The notes: generated by a model not told the origin, from the letters alone. A DNA stretch of 64,000 nucleotides from Ctena decussata (GCA_963989385.1 OZ022503.1:68794123-68858122); one strand, 5' to 3'; shown: positions 35,316 through 46,768, numbered from the stretch's first letter. A program made the numbers and translations.

Positions 35316-36529
35316 TGAATCTTGAGGTTTTAACCTGTCTTTTGCTGTCATACTTTATGATATTGTTCCATTATAATTAGTAAAGTTGATGTAATTCTTT
35401 CTATTGTACATCAATATTATCTTTAGGGAACCTAATATTAATTTTTTATCCTGTGGCCTAAGTATAACACCTCGATCCCTCAAGATAATAAATTCCGACA
35501 TTTAGATAAAATAAAAAAAAATAATTACAGTTAATGTCCCTGCCCGGTTGCTATAGATTTCTATATAGCCACGAAACAATTCGATACCAGTGTCCTGCAT
35601 GACACCACCGAATACCCAAGTGTATTAGGGCAAAATATAAAATATTATTTTATGCTAAGCAGCGAATTCAAAGCATATCTAGAACAAATAAAAGTGATAT
35701 TGTCTATAGTGAAAAGATATCATATCTATAGTGAAAAGATATCATATTCATATAACAACAAGAACAGGTTTAGGAGGGTTTCGTCATTTAGTCTTTAGTC
35801 CGGCGTCTCACCGCTACGATCGAAAAGGATAGCAAAATTTCCATCCATCATTGGGACGGGGTAGTTTTTTTGAAAATTTTCATTATAATTGCAATATTTA
35901 TTTTTGTATCAAACTATATTTTATACGAGTTTCGAAAAGTAAGATTCATTAGCAATGACTTTTAACTGATAGTCTCCAGACAATTCCAGTTGTGCTCCCT
36001 TTGTAGCAGATTTGTTTTTATTTTGCTAGGAAAAGTACTTCATGGTGTCTCTATCTGGGAATGAGATCATTAAAGCTTTCAATTCTACGTCTAGATACGA
36101 AGATCATTAAAAAAACTATGATATTGGTATTATATCTCAAAAACCGAAAACGATATTTACCTCAATATGTGCCATTTTAAAGGACATACCCTTTGTAATA
36201 TAGTTGTAGAAAAATAGTTTTGTATCTTCAAAAATCACTTTACAATCTGCTTCTAAACAGGTGTACCTTAAGTTTACAGGCATAACTTGCAGATGAGATG
36301 AGCTATTTGAAAAGTGCAGCAAGTCCTGCATAAACAATGCCAATTATCGTAGGTCGGTGCCTATAGGGCTCCAGGCACACATAAACATAGCGCATACCCC
36401 TAAAAAGTTTCCCGTACAGGGTAACTGATGAGGCTTTATTGGCTGAAACTACGTAGTATGTGTCACATGTTTTCTTATGAATATTTTCATTGCTCTTAAA
36501 TGGACTCATTTAGGAATTTATTTCCACTA
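35316..36529. other. Nothing recognised
   Basis: AT-rich, with a short direct duplication (gaaaagatatcat...) near 35710-35745. Confidence 0.3.
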
Positions 36530-36850
36530 AGTAGGCTGGGAAGCTAGTTAGCGCTAGATGGCCTGTCTTTGGGTGGGCCTATTGGAGTTTAACTAGTCGA
36601 CCCCTCTTGCACAAGCGTGTCGGTGTTTTTTTTGTTTTTAATCTTAGCTCTATATATTTAATGTTTTGATACATGGACGGTTTAAAAGTCCTTCATTAGG
36701 ACCCAATAACTTGTTAGTGTTTGAAGCATATAAAACCGGTTTAAGCCTCTAGTAATTTAAATCTGACTGTTCCATTGTGGTGCTTCTGTTGCGGTTTCGT
36801 GTTGTTGTCGTTTGTGTTAACGTAACTAAACCGAATTTAGTGCGAAAGAC
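36530..36850 (-). repeat. Dispersed repeat G, diverged copy
   Basis: The phrases gctagatggcctgtctttgg, aaaaccggtttaagcctcta, gtaatttaaatctgactgtt and tgcttctgttgcggttt correspond to the complement of the aaccggtt / aattactgg / ggacggccag / gaagtgccgcc region of the copies at 60.8-61.4 kb. Confidence 0.35.
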
Positions 36851-38530
36851 GCGCGTTTCTGCGTTTCTGTATTTTCTTCTTCAATGTCATTAAACTCTAA
36901 TAGTTTGAAAGACAAAAGGTGATGAGCAGGTCTTGGCAGGAAACGAGCAGTCCTCTCCGAGCCACACTTACTGACGCATTCCACAAGACACAGTATCTGT
37001 AGACATCAGATTAGAGACGCTTACGTATTAAGTTGCAAGAGCAGGCCCCCCACTCCCCACCCCCCACTGAGCAACCTCAAAACCTGTGTCTCAAGAAAAG
37101 ACAAAAAAATACATCAAGAATGATGACCGATGCAGCAAGAACCTAAAAAAGCCAAAATTATCCAACAGAATGAAAGGCAAACTCCGCAAAAATTCATGTC
37201 GCTAACACGAGTCATTTTTAGTTTTAGAATGGTTTAGAAATTTTACCCGATATAGATTAATAAGGTAATTAAGTATTGACCCCAACCCTGAAAAAAACAA
37301 CACAGAAATAACGACTGACTGGGTGGATGTCTTTGTTTATCTATTTTTGCTGCTATTTTGCTGCCTCGCGTCCAGCTGCTAGAAATAGCCAACTTTTTTA
37401 TTTATTTACGCGTACAATTTAACGTTGAGTTTGTAGAGAGTTTAATACATGTGTTTGGCTCGCCTTGGTATTTTCCCTTGTTTTGGGGGCTACCAGTGGG
37501 TATATTGAATTATATTAAATATGTTTTAGCTGAAATCAATAAAATATGTAATAATTGTACATGTCGTGGAAAGGAACGGGTGAATAGCCCTTTCCCAGTT
37601 ATACTCAGCAATTGATTGTTGGGAGTATAACATAGACGTGGACGTATTATACGAGTTTCTCTGCGTTAAGAGAAATAACAATGATAATAAGTTTCCTTCA
37701 CCGGCCCGCTGTTGGTATGTGTCAAGGAAGGTAATATATACCTCTATAATTTGCAATTCTGTATTACCAAAGTATGTTAAAGGTAATTTAAAAAAAGCAA
37801 GTTAAAATTTACAAGTTGAAGCGAACATTATTACACGTCTAAGTAATAGACAACAGAATTTAACTTTTTTGAAGACTTGAAATATTTTTGTCCTGTCATC
37901 TTTCACTTATAAAAAAATAAACAGTTTTAAAGACAAATATTGAAATAACAACGAGAATACCGTTCCGCTGAGGTGCAGGGGGAACGTCGATAGAAGAACT
38001 GAAATACACTCACAACAAGGAAAACAGAAACTACGACAACAACAAAAAGAATAGCAGTTTCCTCCTAGGCAGAAATACTGCTTTTGCAGAAATATTGCTT
38101 CAACTTTCTAGATTATTATATGGGCAAAATTAGCCATATTTTTTTGTTATATGGAGTAAAAAACGTGATTCCCATCCGCGCGTTTATTTCCACATACCTT
38201 CCAAATAGTTTAGGGGAGAGCTCTGAAGTTATTTGTCTAAAACTAATATGCTACTCATTAACATTAGTGAGAATTATAATGCTATTCAAAAACTGGCAGC
38301 AAGTTTTGTCTGACGAAACCTTAAGTTTCCAATCATACATTAAAGCAATAGTCCTGCTCAAAATGACCCATTCCATTAATTATTTCAAATGACTGTTAAC
38401 TTTATGTTTTTGCCTTTCAGAAAACTAAAACACTTTTACCTGCACATTTAGTGTGTAAAGCGAGTCGAGTAACATTAAGAATATTTATGCTTCGGTATGT
38501 ATTGATTTTTATCGGGTCACAAAAATTAAA
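36851..38530. other. Nothing recognised apart from a possible micro-exon
   Basis: At 36969-36993 (minus strand) a 25-base stretch is framed by a good acceptor (tgatgtctacag) and donor (gtaagtgtgg), but its phases do not fit the cysteine-rich gene. No other support. Confidence 0.25.
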
Positions 38531-39317
38531 ACAGGCTAACTATGGCGTGACAAACGTTGCAATAGTCTATCTGGTGAAATAGTTGTCCCATATTTAAATT
38601 TGCATGCAATTTGCTATATTAAGATATCTATTTACTATAAAATATTTGTGTGTTCACAAAGGAAATATATTTGCGATATTAAAAACATTTATATGCAAAA
38701 TGAATATTTACTGGCAATAAAAACATATTATTTACAAAAGAAATGTTCATGCACAATAAGATACCTATTGGCAATTCGGATATATTTACCTACAATACAA
38801 TTTTCTTTTGCGATATAAAAATATATTCATTTGCAACGCAAATGTGTATTGACAAAATATATTCATTGTAAGTGCAAAAATATTTATTTGGGAAAATTAG
38901 CATTGTGTAACCCAAAATTCCATTGGCTGAAACTAGTTACTGGACAATTCGTTCCTTTTCCTATTCGATCCTCGATCACTTCGCAACTTTAACTCGTTAT
39001 TCGTACTGTTTAGTTGCTTGGTCACCTCGCTACTCGTACTTGTAGTTTTCCAAAGATAAATCAAACTTCTGTCATATAATGTTTGTAGGTGGTGCTGTTT
39101 TGATTTGGGTTCGTCAGAAATGCTAAAATGACCAAGGACCAAATTGACAAATGAAACATGTAATACAGGGCTGGATGCACTGGATGCAGAATCTCCAAAG
39201 AGAGGGTTAGTTTAGGACAATTGGAGGACCAAAAAAGAGATCTTTTTTTAAACTTTTTGCTAAAATCTCCATGAAAATGAAATCATTTGCCACAAAAAGA
39301 GGGGTTGGGGTGTGTGT

Positions 39318-39357
39318 GGGGGGGGGGGGATTTAAGCAGCCCCACTGCCCCCCCCCC
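39318..39357. repeat. Paired G-run and C-run
   Basis: G12 at about 39318-39329 and C10 at about 39348-39357 could pair into a hairpin. Confidence 0.8.
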
Positions 39358-39439
39358 ATGCATCTGCTCTGTATTAATGAATTGCAGGATAATCGACTCG
39401 TATTCTGTTACATAGGGACACGGATCATGTACTAACTTA

Positions 39440-39960
39440 CAGAACCATTCAGTCTGTTGATAAACGTTGTTATATCATTCATACTAGAGATAAATCTTGA
39501 ATTTTTGTCCATACTAGAGACCACATAACAGCACAATCTTACTGCAGATAAATTTTGTGGCATCAATCGGACTAGAGGCAAACCTTGCAATGTAGTTCTT
39601 ACCAGAGACCACCTTACAGTACCGTTCATTCCGCAGATAAATCGTGTGACATCATTCATACTAGAGATTCATACAAGAGATAAACCTTGTGTTTTTATCC
39701 ATACCAGAGACCACCTTACATCACCACTCATTCTGCAATTAATTCTCGCGACATCATTAATACTAGAGACAAATCTTACTTTGTCGTCCGTACCAAGACA
39801 ACCTTGCTGCACCATTCATACTGTACATAAACCTTGTGACATCATTCATACCAGAGACATACTTTACATTATCGTCCATACCAAAGACAACCTTACACCA
39901 TACTTCATATTGCAGGTAAACATTGTGTTGTCATTCAGACTAGAGACAAACCGTACGGTA
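39440..39960. repeat. Tandem array, ~90-bp unit
   Basis: tactagagaYaaaYcttg blocks recur at about 39476, 39566, 39653, 39757, 39845 and 39934, alternating with tccatacYagagaccacctta blocks. The extra 14 bases in one unit come from a local duplication (catactagagattcatacaa). Confidence 0.7.
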
Positions 39961-40925
39961 GGGTAAGGTAAGGTATGGTAGGGAGTGTGGCTGGCATGGA
40001 TTTGATGTGGTGGGCTAGGGTAAGTTGTGATTTGCGGGTTGGACGGGTGTAGTTGGGTATGGTAGGTCAGAGAAGGGTAGAGAGAGGTAGGGTTGGGGTA
40101 TGCAGGGACCCTACCCTACCTCAATTCATGCGGTCCCAGCCCACCACACGCTACTCTCCCACTCTACATCACCCTACCCTACCTTCCTACCTTACTCTTT
40201 CTCTTTTATCCCGGATATTAGCACCCAGTCCTATATTTGATTTTGTATCCTAATTGTTATCGCAGTTATGGTATTTGCAGTTATCTTAAATGAACACGCC
40301 ACTCCGCACCACCCAACCGCACCAATACCACGCATCCAACCCTTACCTCTTTCATTGCACTTACAGTTATCGTAAATGGATACACCTTCTCACACCATCT
40401 TACCCCACCACTACCCATCACACTCCACCCCACCCCACACCACCCCACACCACACCTTGCCCCACACCCCATCCCACACCATCCTACCCTACCTTACTCT
40501 ATATCGTTTATCCCGGATATTAACACCCAGTCCGATATTTGATTTCGTCTTCTTATTGCAGTTACAGTTATCTTAAATGGGCACGCCTCCCCCCCAACCT
40601 TACCTAGATCCTATTTTACCCTACCATACCCTACCCATCCAACCGCACAAACACCACGCATCCTGCCCTAACCTCTTTCATTGCAGCTGCAGGTATCCTT
40701 AAAGGATGCACCTTCCCACCTCACCCCAGCTCGCCTCACCGTACCGTACCATACCCTAACCTTGGCTACATCTCTGCCTCGCTCCGTCCCACCTCACTAC
40801 AGCCCAACCCATTCAGCCCTCCCTACCTACCCCGCTCCGCTGCATCTGTCAGCCTGTCTGTCTCTGTATACTGCCTTACGCCTCGCCTCCCCGTACCCTT
40901 ACCCTACCCTACCCTACAGTTTATT
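39955..40925. repeat. Strand-switching G-rich/C-rich satellite
   Basis: 39955-40110 is G-rich on the plus strand (gtagggtaaggtaaggtatg). From 40110 to 40925 the plus strand is C-rich (ccctaccctacc and cacaccaccccacaccacac). Within the C-rich part, longer units recur: ttatcccggatattaRcacccag at about 40207 and 40507, and gttatcNtaaatggacac-type blocks at about 40280, 40368, 40567 and 40690. Open frames here are proline/threonine/histidine readings of the satellite. Confidence 0.65.
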
Positions 40926-41399
40926 TTCACATTCATATGTAAGCAATAGATGCTGCTATATTAAGTGCCAGACAGCCATTGAAATTCACCGTTACAAAAT
41001 CATGTCCTTGCCCACAATGCTAATTTTACCCAAAATATATTTTAACAAAATAAATTTTATTTTTTGCAAATAGATTTAAATGCATATATTTTATTGTGAA
41101 TAAAAATATTGCAAATTAATATTTTATTGCAATTTATGATATTCTCATATCGCACAAGTATAGTTTTTATGAAAAAATATATCTTATATGCAATAAAAAT
41201 TTATTTTTCAAATAACATATTTTTATATCTCATCAATATTTTTATGAATCAATTTTTTAGGGAAGTTTATATATTTTCATATCACAAATAAATAATATTT
41301 TGTGAATAAATATACTTTTTAGTGTCAACAAATATCTTAATATAGATTGACTATATTACCAGATAGAATATTGCTACGTTTGACACGCCATAGCTAACA

Positions 41400-42007
41400 A
41401 TACAGCCAAAAGTGTAATATCAGTAGTCCTGCTTGAAAATGAGTCATGAAGTGAATGGACATCAGAGTTATGGTTTATTTACTTGCATAAACAACTCTAT
41501 ACAAAGAATTGAGAAAATATGAAATTTGGGCAGGAATATTGCTTTGATCAGGAAATCATAAAGTTTTAACATGCTATTTGTCGCCTGTTTGTGCATTTTC
41601 ACAAAACTACTTAACCAGAAAACGCAAAAGATACTAAACCGATGATGACAATATCGACGACGCCGGAAAAGTAAATATTTATACATGTACCTAGTTTCTG
41701 CTAGTTGCAGACGAACCTGCTCACATGTTCATAAGATGTATACATAAGCTGAAGAAAACCAATAACATCTAATCAGCTGGAGCTATATGACATTTGCTAG
41801 TGATATGTGCACAGTTTCTGGTCGCAGAAGATAGATGCGGTATGTTTCCCGACGTATTGATGATTTGCATCAATGTTTTCTTGTTGCTTGGTCTTGTTTC
41901 TGCTCTTTGTACCGTCTTAATTGGTTTCCTTTCTATTTGGTGTTTGGGACAGGATGTGGAAATTGATTTTTTCTTTTATACTTTTCAATGAATTATAGAG
42001 ATTTATC
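41400..42007. other. Nothing recognised
   Basis: The 65-codon hydrophobic frame at 41794-41991 has no motif support. Confidence 0.3.
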
Positions 42008-42070
42008 GGTGAAATCGAAACTGATAATCTCACTGTTTCAAACAGTGAAATTATCACTTCGATTTCACTG
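42008..42070. repeat. Inverted repeat hairpin
   Basis: gtgaaatcgaaactgataat plus ctcactgttt faces aaacagtgaaattatcactt plus cgatttcac. It is nearly perfect, with arms of about 30 bp. Confidence 0.85.
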
Positions 42071-42119
42071 TTGTTTCAGAAATCGGATTTTTGTGAAATA
42101 GCCTCAAGTTTTTTGTTGA

Positions 42120-42640
42120 TTAATTGGCTTAATCTTATCTGACTTGACAAAAATTACGTCACGCTTGTTTGCACGTCATTACGACGTTAATGACGTCACT
42201 TAAAGCGCCAACGTAACATTCTAACTGCACGCGACGTCAGGCCGCCTGAGTCTCCTGTAGACATTCTTTCTTGGCAATTTTTTCAAGATCTGCTTATCAA
42301 AATGATATTTCAAGCTACTTTTTAGCTGCAAACTAAGTTTACAACCAAACTCATACCCAATAAACACGCTGGAAGCATCAAAATTGACGCAAAACGGCTA
42401 GAAAAAAGTTGCGTTTCTGTCGTAATGGCTGACGCTCTTGAATAAACAGAATTATTGCGATTTTCAAGCATAAAAGAAATAGAAAATTTGACTTTTTTCA
42501 GTGTAAGATGAATTTTTATTTCACTCATGAACACCAAAAAAGGTATTATCACTGGCTTCGCCACTCGTGAAAATACTGCTTTTGGTGTTCATTCGGTGAA
42601 ATAAAAATCGATCTTACACTGAAAAAGTCAAATATCCTCT
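42120..42640. repeat. CRE-bearing repeat ending in a large hairpin
   Basis: It contains ttacgtcacg and an exact TGACGTCA (about 42191), then gcacgcgacgtcag. It shares the caataaacacgctggaag block with the 34.85-kb repeat. At 42486-42634 arms of about 65 bp (tttgacttttttcagtgtaa... against ...cttacactgaaaaagtcaaa) form a hairpin with a ggcttcgcc centre. MITE-like. Confidence 0.6.
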
Positions 42641-42860
42641 ATATCATATGACGTCGCATCTGAGAGTGTATTAAAGCCATGCATAATATTCGATAATCAA
42701 CTAGTGGATTAAATATGCAAATTACGCCGTAACGTTATGCGCTGACGTCCATAAAAACGTAGCGTTTTCTTATGGCGAAATTGTGACGTTTTAGTGCAAA
42801 TTTTTCTAATAAAAGGCGATTTTAGTGTCAAATGATAAATAGAATCTTGCATTCGTGCTC

Positions 42861-43024
42861 CTGTATTATTGAATTTATTAAACGAGTTGGGGAAAAAGAT
42901 AAGATGCTCGGCTCTTCCTGTATTATTGAATTTATTAAACTCGTTGGGGAAAACCGATAAGATGCTCGGCAGAGCCTCGCATCTTATCTTTTTCCCCAAC
43001 TCGTTTAATAAATTCAATAATACA
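42861..43024. repeat. Direct duplication plus inverted arm
   Basis: tgtattattgaatttattaa starts two direct copies at 42862 and 42919, each about 52 bp and ending gataagatgctcggc. A third, inverted copy follows at 42974-43024. Copy 1 matches the inverted arm best (aaacgagttggggaaaaaga). Confidence 0.85.
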
Positions 43025-43424
43025 TGATCACTCATGTAAGATCCTCTATGTAACCTTTTTTTGATCATTGCCTTCTCATCTTCTATTCACTAATCATGCC
43101 TTTTGCTGTGTACTTGTTGCAGTATAACCTTTTATTTATCAGTGAAACCTAAGTGAATATACAAGCTAAAATTCTGTTGAAATATCATATAGTCACTTTA
43201 AAGATTGATATTATGAATATCGTTTGGCTTTCTTTTTATACTTATATGTAAATTCAATGCATTGTGAATTCAATGCATATCTACAGTAGATAAACGTGTT
43301 ATTGTCCACATTGAAAAAAATATCGTATTTACTAACTAGTGAGTGATATGACGTTAACCTTTTCATTGTAGCAAACCGCGGCTGTTTTTGATAATTTTGG
43401 TCTTAATTTCTTCCCGAATAGGTC

Positions 43425-43790
43425 TGAAAAGTAGCGGTCATGTCTGCCATTATGTAACGTGCGTTAGCACGTCAAATCAAGCGACTGACGTCAAACTTTA
43501 ACGTCACTTTTCGAGCTTGCGTATCGATAATTTGCACGCGACGTCAATCCGACGGCAGCTGCAAGCGGTTTTCTTAAATCGCCTAATGGCTTTTATTTAT
43601 TCTTAAAATGACATAAAGAACCATTTCCTAGGTTCAAACTGTGTTAAGACCACTAATAATACCCACTAAGAGCGCTGAGCCTTGCAAATTTAACGAGAAA
43701 TGACTAGAAAACAAAGTTATTTTTGAGGCGGTTTGTTTTCCGTTAGTCTCCTGAACAGGTAAAAATATAAAAAGAAAATTTAACTTCTGT
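43425..43790. repeat. CRE-bearing dispersed repeat, third copy
   Basis: It contains an exact TGACGTCA (about 43488), aacgtcactttt, gcacgcgacgtcaatc and aactgtgttaagaccactaa...acccactaagagcgctg. These parallel the order of blocks in the 34.85-kb and 42.12-kb repeats. Confidence 0.45.
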
Positions 43791-43934
43791 CGGTACTTAA
43801 CAAAATATTTCATTCTATCTGTTGAAACATATTTTGTATTCCACTTAAAAAGGCAGGTACCCTCTATTTATTTAAAGCGGCTGACATAGCTGGCAAAATC
43901 AAGCTTTTTGGGGCCCTTTTGTAAATATTTTATA

Positions 43935-44090
43935 CAGTATGGCCAATTATTCAACTCAATTCAACTCAACCAATCTCTATTTTACTCCCAGGTCACATAA
44001 AGTGACACGAGAAACAGTTCAAACATAACATATCATACAATTCATGGCATAGCAAGCATTTCATGTTGTAAATTGGCAGAAAAATGTAGA
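43935..44090 (-). repeat. Possible LINE-type 3' tail
   Basis: The complement ends gtgacctgggagtaaaatag, agattgg, then ttgagttgaattgagttgaa. This resembles a retrotransposon 3' end with a short microsatellite tail. No ORF of the element is present. Confidence 0.35.
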
Positions 44091-46240
44091 AAAACAGAAG
44101 AAAAAGTGAAAAGACAGAAAAAGGAAAAAAGTATAAACACAGCGTATATTTGGGGAAAAGCGTCATTCTAACAGACAATCATAGTATTAATACTAGCTTT
44201 AATAAGCTTTAATTCCGTTTTATTGTATACATGTATACTTTTTTTTCATCAGAGAATATCTTTCATTTTTAACCATTAAATAACGCTTTGATGGCAAACA
44301 GATAATAATTATAGTCCCAATTAATGAATACAGGTGGCACACAGCGGACACCGCCGACTCAACGTCGTGACGTTGAGTCAGCGCTAACAGGACGCATATC
44401 TCATCGCTCTACTCCTTCTGATCAAACTTGAGAAAAGACTCGGGCCATGCACAAACAAAGAAGACACCAAAAGCTCGCAATCCGAGCGGTCCATTCATGC
44501 AGGCACCTGATGTCACAAAGACATCACATGACGTCGCATCGTCGTGGTGTGATGTTATTCTGATGCCAGGCGCCTGCTTGGAATTCACCACAGTAGTGAT
44601 AAAAGTTACTTATAACGGGTTTAGCAGACTGCGCGGTCATGCAAGCCGATCTGAGTTTCCCAACCCTGTACATGGTATGAGGAACTTCTGTGATACGTTA
44701 CATAAATGATATTCAATATATTATTATTGACTATGAGGGAAATGTAAAACCAATTATGAAGCATGTATACTCAAAGGCAAAAGATACATGTAGCATGCAC
44801 TTTTTGAATGCACAAAGTTTACTAATTTTTCACTGATCTGTTCTGAAATTCTGCATGATTTACTTTTACTCAAGCTGGATCAATGTGATACAGTAAAATT
44901 ACTGATTGAAACTCTAGACTAGCGGTATCGTACGCACATGTCGGATTTGCACGTTATCCACGGGCAGCAAAATGACAATATGATGACACACAGAGGCAAA
45001 AGAGAGTGTACAGTTCTAAATATCGTATTTTTCTTTTTATTCACTGCAACTGTTCATATCTGAAATTAAGCATGATGCATCTTTCATCATAGACTTATTT
45101 ATAACTTGCTTGACTTGCGTCACTATACGTATATCTTGGTTTTGCCCGTGCATCATATTTTACAAATATTTCTTTTTTTTTTCTTTTTGAACAACCCACT
45201 ATATGCTTCTCATTAACATGACGACAATGCTTTGAGTGCAGAAAGAAGTGGTTACAGGTTGACCGCCCAAAGCCGTTCGTAACTCGCTTAATAAAATATA
45301 CTAGAGTCACAACTGATTGCCGATGACGTGCATACTTTCTTTTTTGCCTCTGACTAGTTTTTCTCTGCGTGTATGAATTATGTCTGTCCCACAGAGCCTT
45401 GCCATCGTGCAATGAAACGTAAACGTTGTTATTTGGTTAGAACAACATCGGAAATTTCAAATACAGATTTACAGCAAACTCGTATTGGCAATTTGCTGCA
45501 CTTTGTAAACGTGCAAAGTACGTCAAGTGCCGCGAATCAAGTGTTTCAATAAGTAATTTTACTGTTCCACATGGATGAACCTGGCGTACAAATACATGCA
45601 ACATTTCAGACCTCAGCCATGAGAAACAAGTAAAGTGGCTTCTTTCTTTTGCCTCTCAGTATTTATGATTGTCACTCTTTTGACTCTCAGCATTTATGAT
45701 TTACACATATAAATGACTGATCGCATGTTCATACACGCATACATGTTAGTATACTAACATATACATATATGTAATCAAACATGCAGACAAAAATGATGAT
45801 ATAAAACCGATCGACAACGAGGGTATTTAGCTTTTCATTCAATTCGTTTTGCTTTTAACGTCCTGCGGAATACTATTTCATACAAGTGTACCCAAATATC
45901 TTTAACTTGTTTTAAATGAATTATTTTTTCGGCTTCGACATTAACAATTTCTTGTTTGAACCTGATCTCAAAATATGCCACGACACTACCCCATAACTGA
46001 TTATTGGGGTGCAACTTCATAATTTTTTATGCATATCTGTTTTTGCAAGAAGTACGAATCACCACTGAGATAAGTATATTCATTCACTACCTAAGATAAT
46101 CTTAAAATACCCGTCTTCTTCTTTATTCGACATTTGATGTAAAAGGGCAATAATACAGTCATGTTCAACATCCCACTCACCGTAATTTGATTAAAAACAA
46201 GCATGCATCTGTCGAATGCCATTCATGTTGTATCTAAGAC
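44091..46240. other. Upstream intron; no exon recognised
   Basis: A short palindrome ctcaacgtc-gt-gacgttgag lies at about 44358-44377, in a somewhat GC-richer stretch (44330-44700) with overlapping open frames on both strands. A minus-strand frame at 45095-45412 rich in Lys/Arg/His is unrecognised and unsupported. Confidence 0.3.
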
Positions 46241-46243
46241 TTT

Positions 46244-46353
46244 TATACAGGTAGACTATCAGAGGTCATTTTACCAACAATCTTCTTGGACTTAATTTTA
46301 TACAGGTAGACTATCAGAGGTCATTTTACCAACAATCTTCTTGGACTTAATTT
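46244..46353. repeat. Perfect 55-bp tandem duplication
   Basis: The unit starting tatacaggtagactatcaga and ending ggacttaattt occurs twice without a mismatch (46244-46298, 46299-46353), 350 bp inside intron 1 of the cysteine-rich gene. Confidence 0.95.
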
Positions 46354-46701
46354 ACACTTGAAAAAATATCTAATTGATCGCTTTTCCTATAAAGCATATT
46401 TTTTGAATAGTTTTAAGGCAAAGATGTTTACTTCTCCATACGCATTTAATGATTCTTGTGGTATAAGACGTTGTTAGAATGCATGATTTAGGGCCTTTTT
46501 AAGGAAACCATTGGATGTTTTGCGAAAAGCATAAATGTACATCTAAATGACAATAATAAATAACACAGTTCAAAAGTGCATAGCATTTACCAATCAAGCA
46601 AACGACATGGTACCCAACCTTTATGAGATAAATGTCAATTTTAGCAATTTTGAAAATTTTGGATACCCATTTTTATAATCGTATAACAATGCAGTACTTA
46701 C

Positions 46702-46768
46702 TAAACACAAACGCCTCTGTTGCACAAAACATTAGATTAGCTAAAAGAAAAACCAGTGTAATCTTCAT
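46702..46768 (-). CDS. First coding exon: signal peptide
   Basis: The exon encodes 22 residues beginning MKITLVFLLANLMFC and continuing ATEAFVF, then one base (A) before a consensus donor gtaagt. It has a lysine at residue 2, a hydrophobic core at about residues 3-15 and a plausible Ala-x-Ala-like cleavage region near ATEA, so it is a classic secretory signal peptide. The phase-1 end fits the acceptor phase of the exon at 29989-30060, giving an arginine codon at the junction. A TATA box lies about 45-50 bases upstream on the same strand, which implies a very short 5' UTR. The next convincing exon is 16 kb away, or the transcript may use intermediate exons I did not find. Confidence 0.65.

Larger units (their letters stand above)
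38531..41399. mobile_element. Long inverted-repeat composite enclosing satellites
   Basis: Outer ends: ggctaactatggcgtgacaa...gcaatagtctatctggt (38534-38575), and at 41348-41396 the inverted counterpart (accagatagaatattgctac...acgccatagctaac). Inside each end lies a degenerate AT-rich array based on TTTGCAATA/TAAAAATAT phrases spaced about 30 bp apart (38600-38900, and inverted at 41030-41340). The core holds the 90-bp array at 39440-39960 and the CCCTA-like satellite at 39955-40925. No coding sequence. A foldback-type element, or an inverted duplication around satellite DNA. Confidence 0.55.
8877..46768 (-). other. Putative multi-exon gene for a secreted cysteine-rich modular protein
   Basis: This is the span from the first coding exon (46702-46768) to the most 3' exon recognised (8877-8987). 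All listed internal exons are bounded by AG and GT, start with two bases completing a split codon and end with one base of the next. They are therefore symmetric phase 1-1 and can be joined or skipped without changing frame. They encode short modules with regularly spaced cysteines behind a signal peptide, so a secreted or extracellular protein is likely. The spacing resembles EB, EGF-like and related disulfide modules; I do not recognise a named protein. No stop-codon exon or polyadenylation site was identified, so the 3' end may lie further left or outside the window. Introns are filled with transposable elements. That all exons belong to one gene is inferred from strand, phase and module similarity; two overlapping genes are possible. 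Confidence 0.6.

Noticed and set aside
36969..36993. A 25-base stretch between good splice signals
   Set aside because: Phase 1 in would give phase 2 out, breaking the reading frame of the downstream exons; a non-coding micro-exon cannot be supported from sequence alone.
40053..41073. Several Pro/Thr/His-rich ORFs on both strands
   Set aside because: They are translations of the C-rich satellite with no start context or domain.
44409..44709. Overlapping ORFs on both strands in a GC-richer patch
   Set aside because: No recognised motif; the patch shares phrases with dispersed sequence at the window start, so it is probably repeat-derived.
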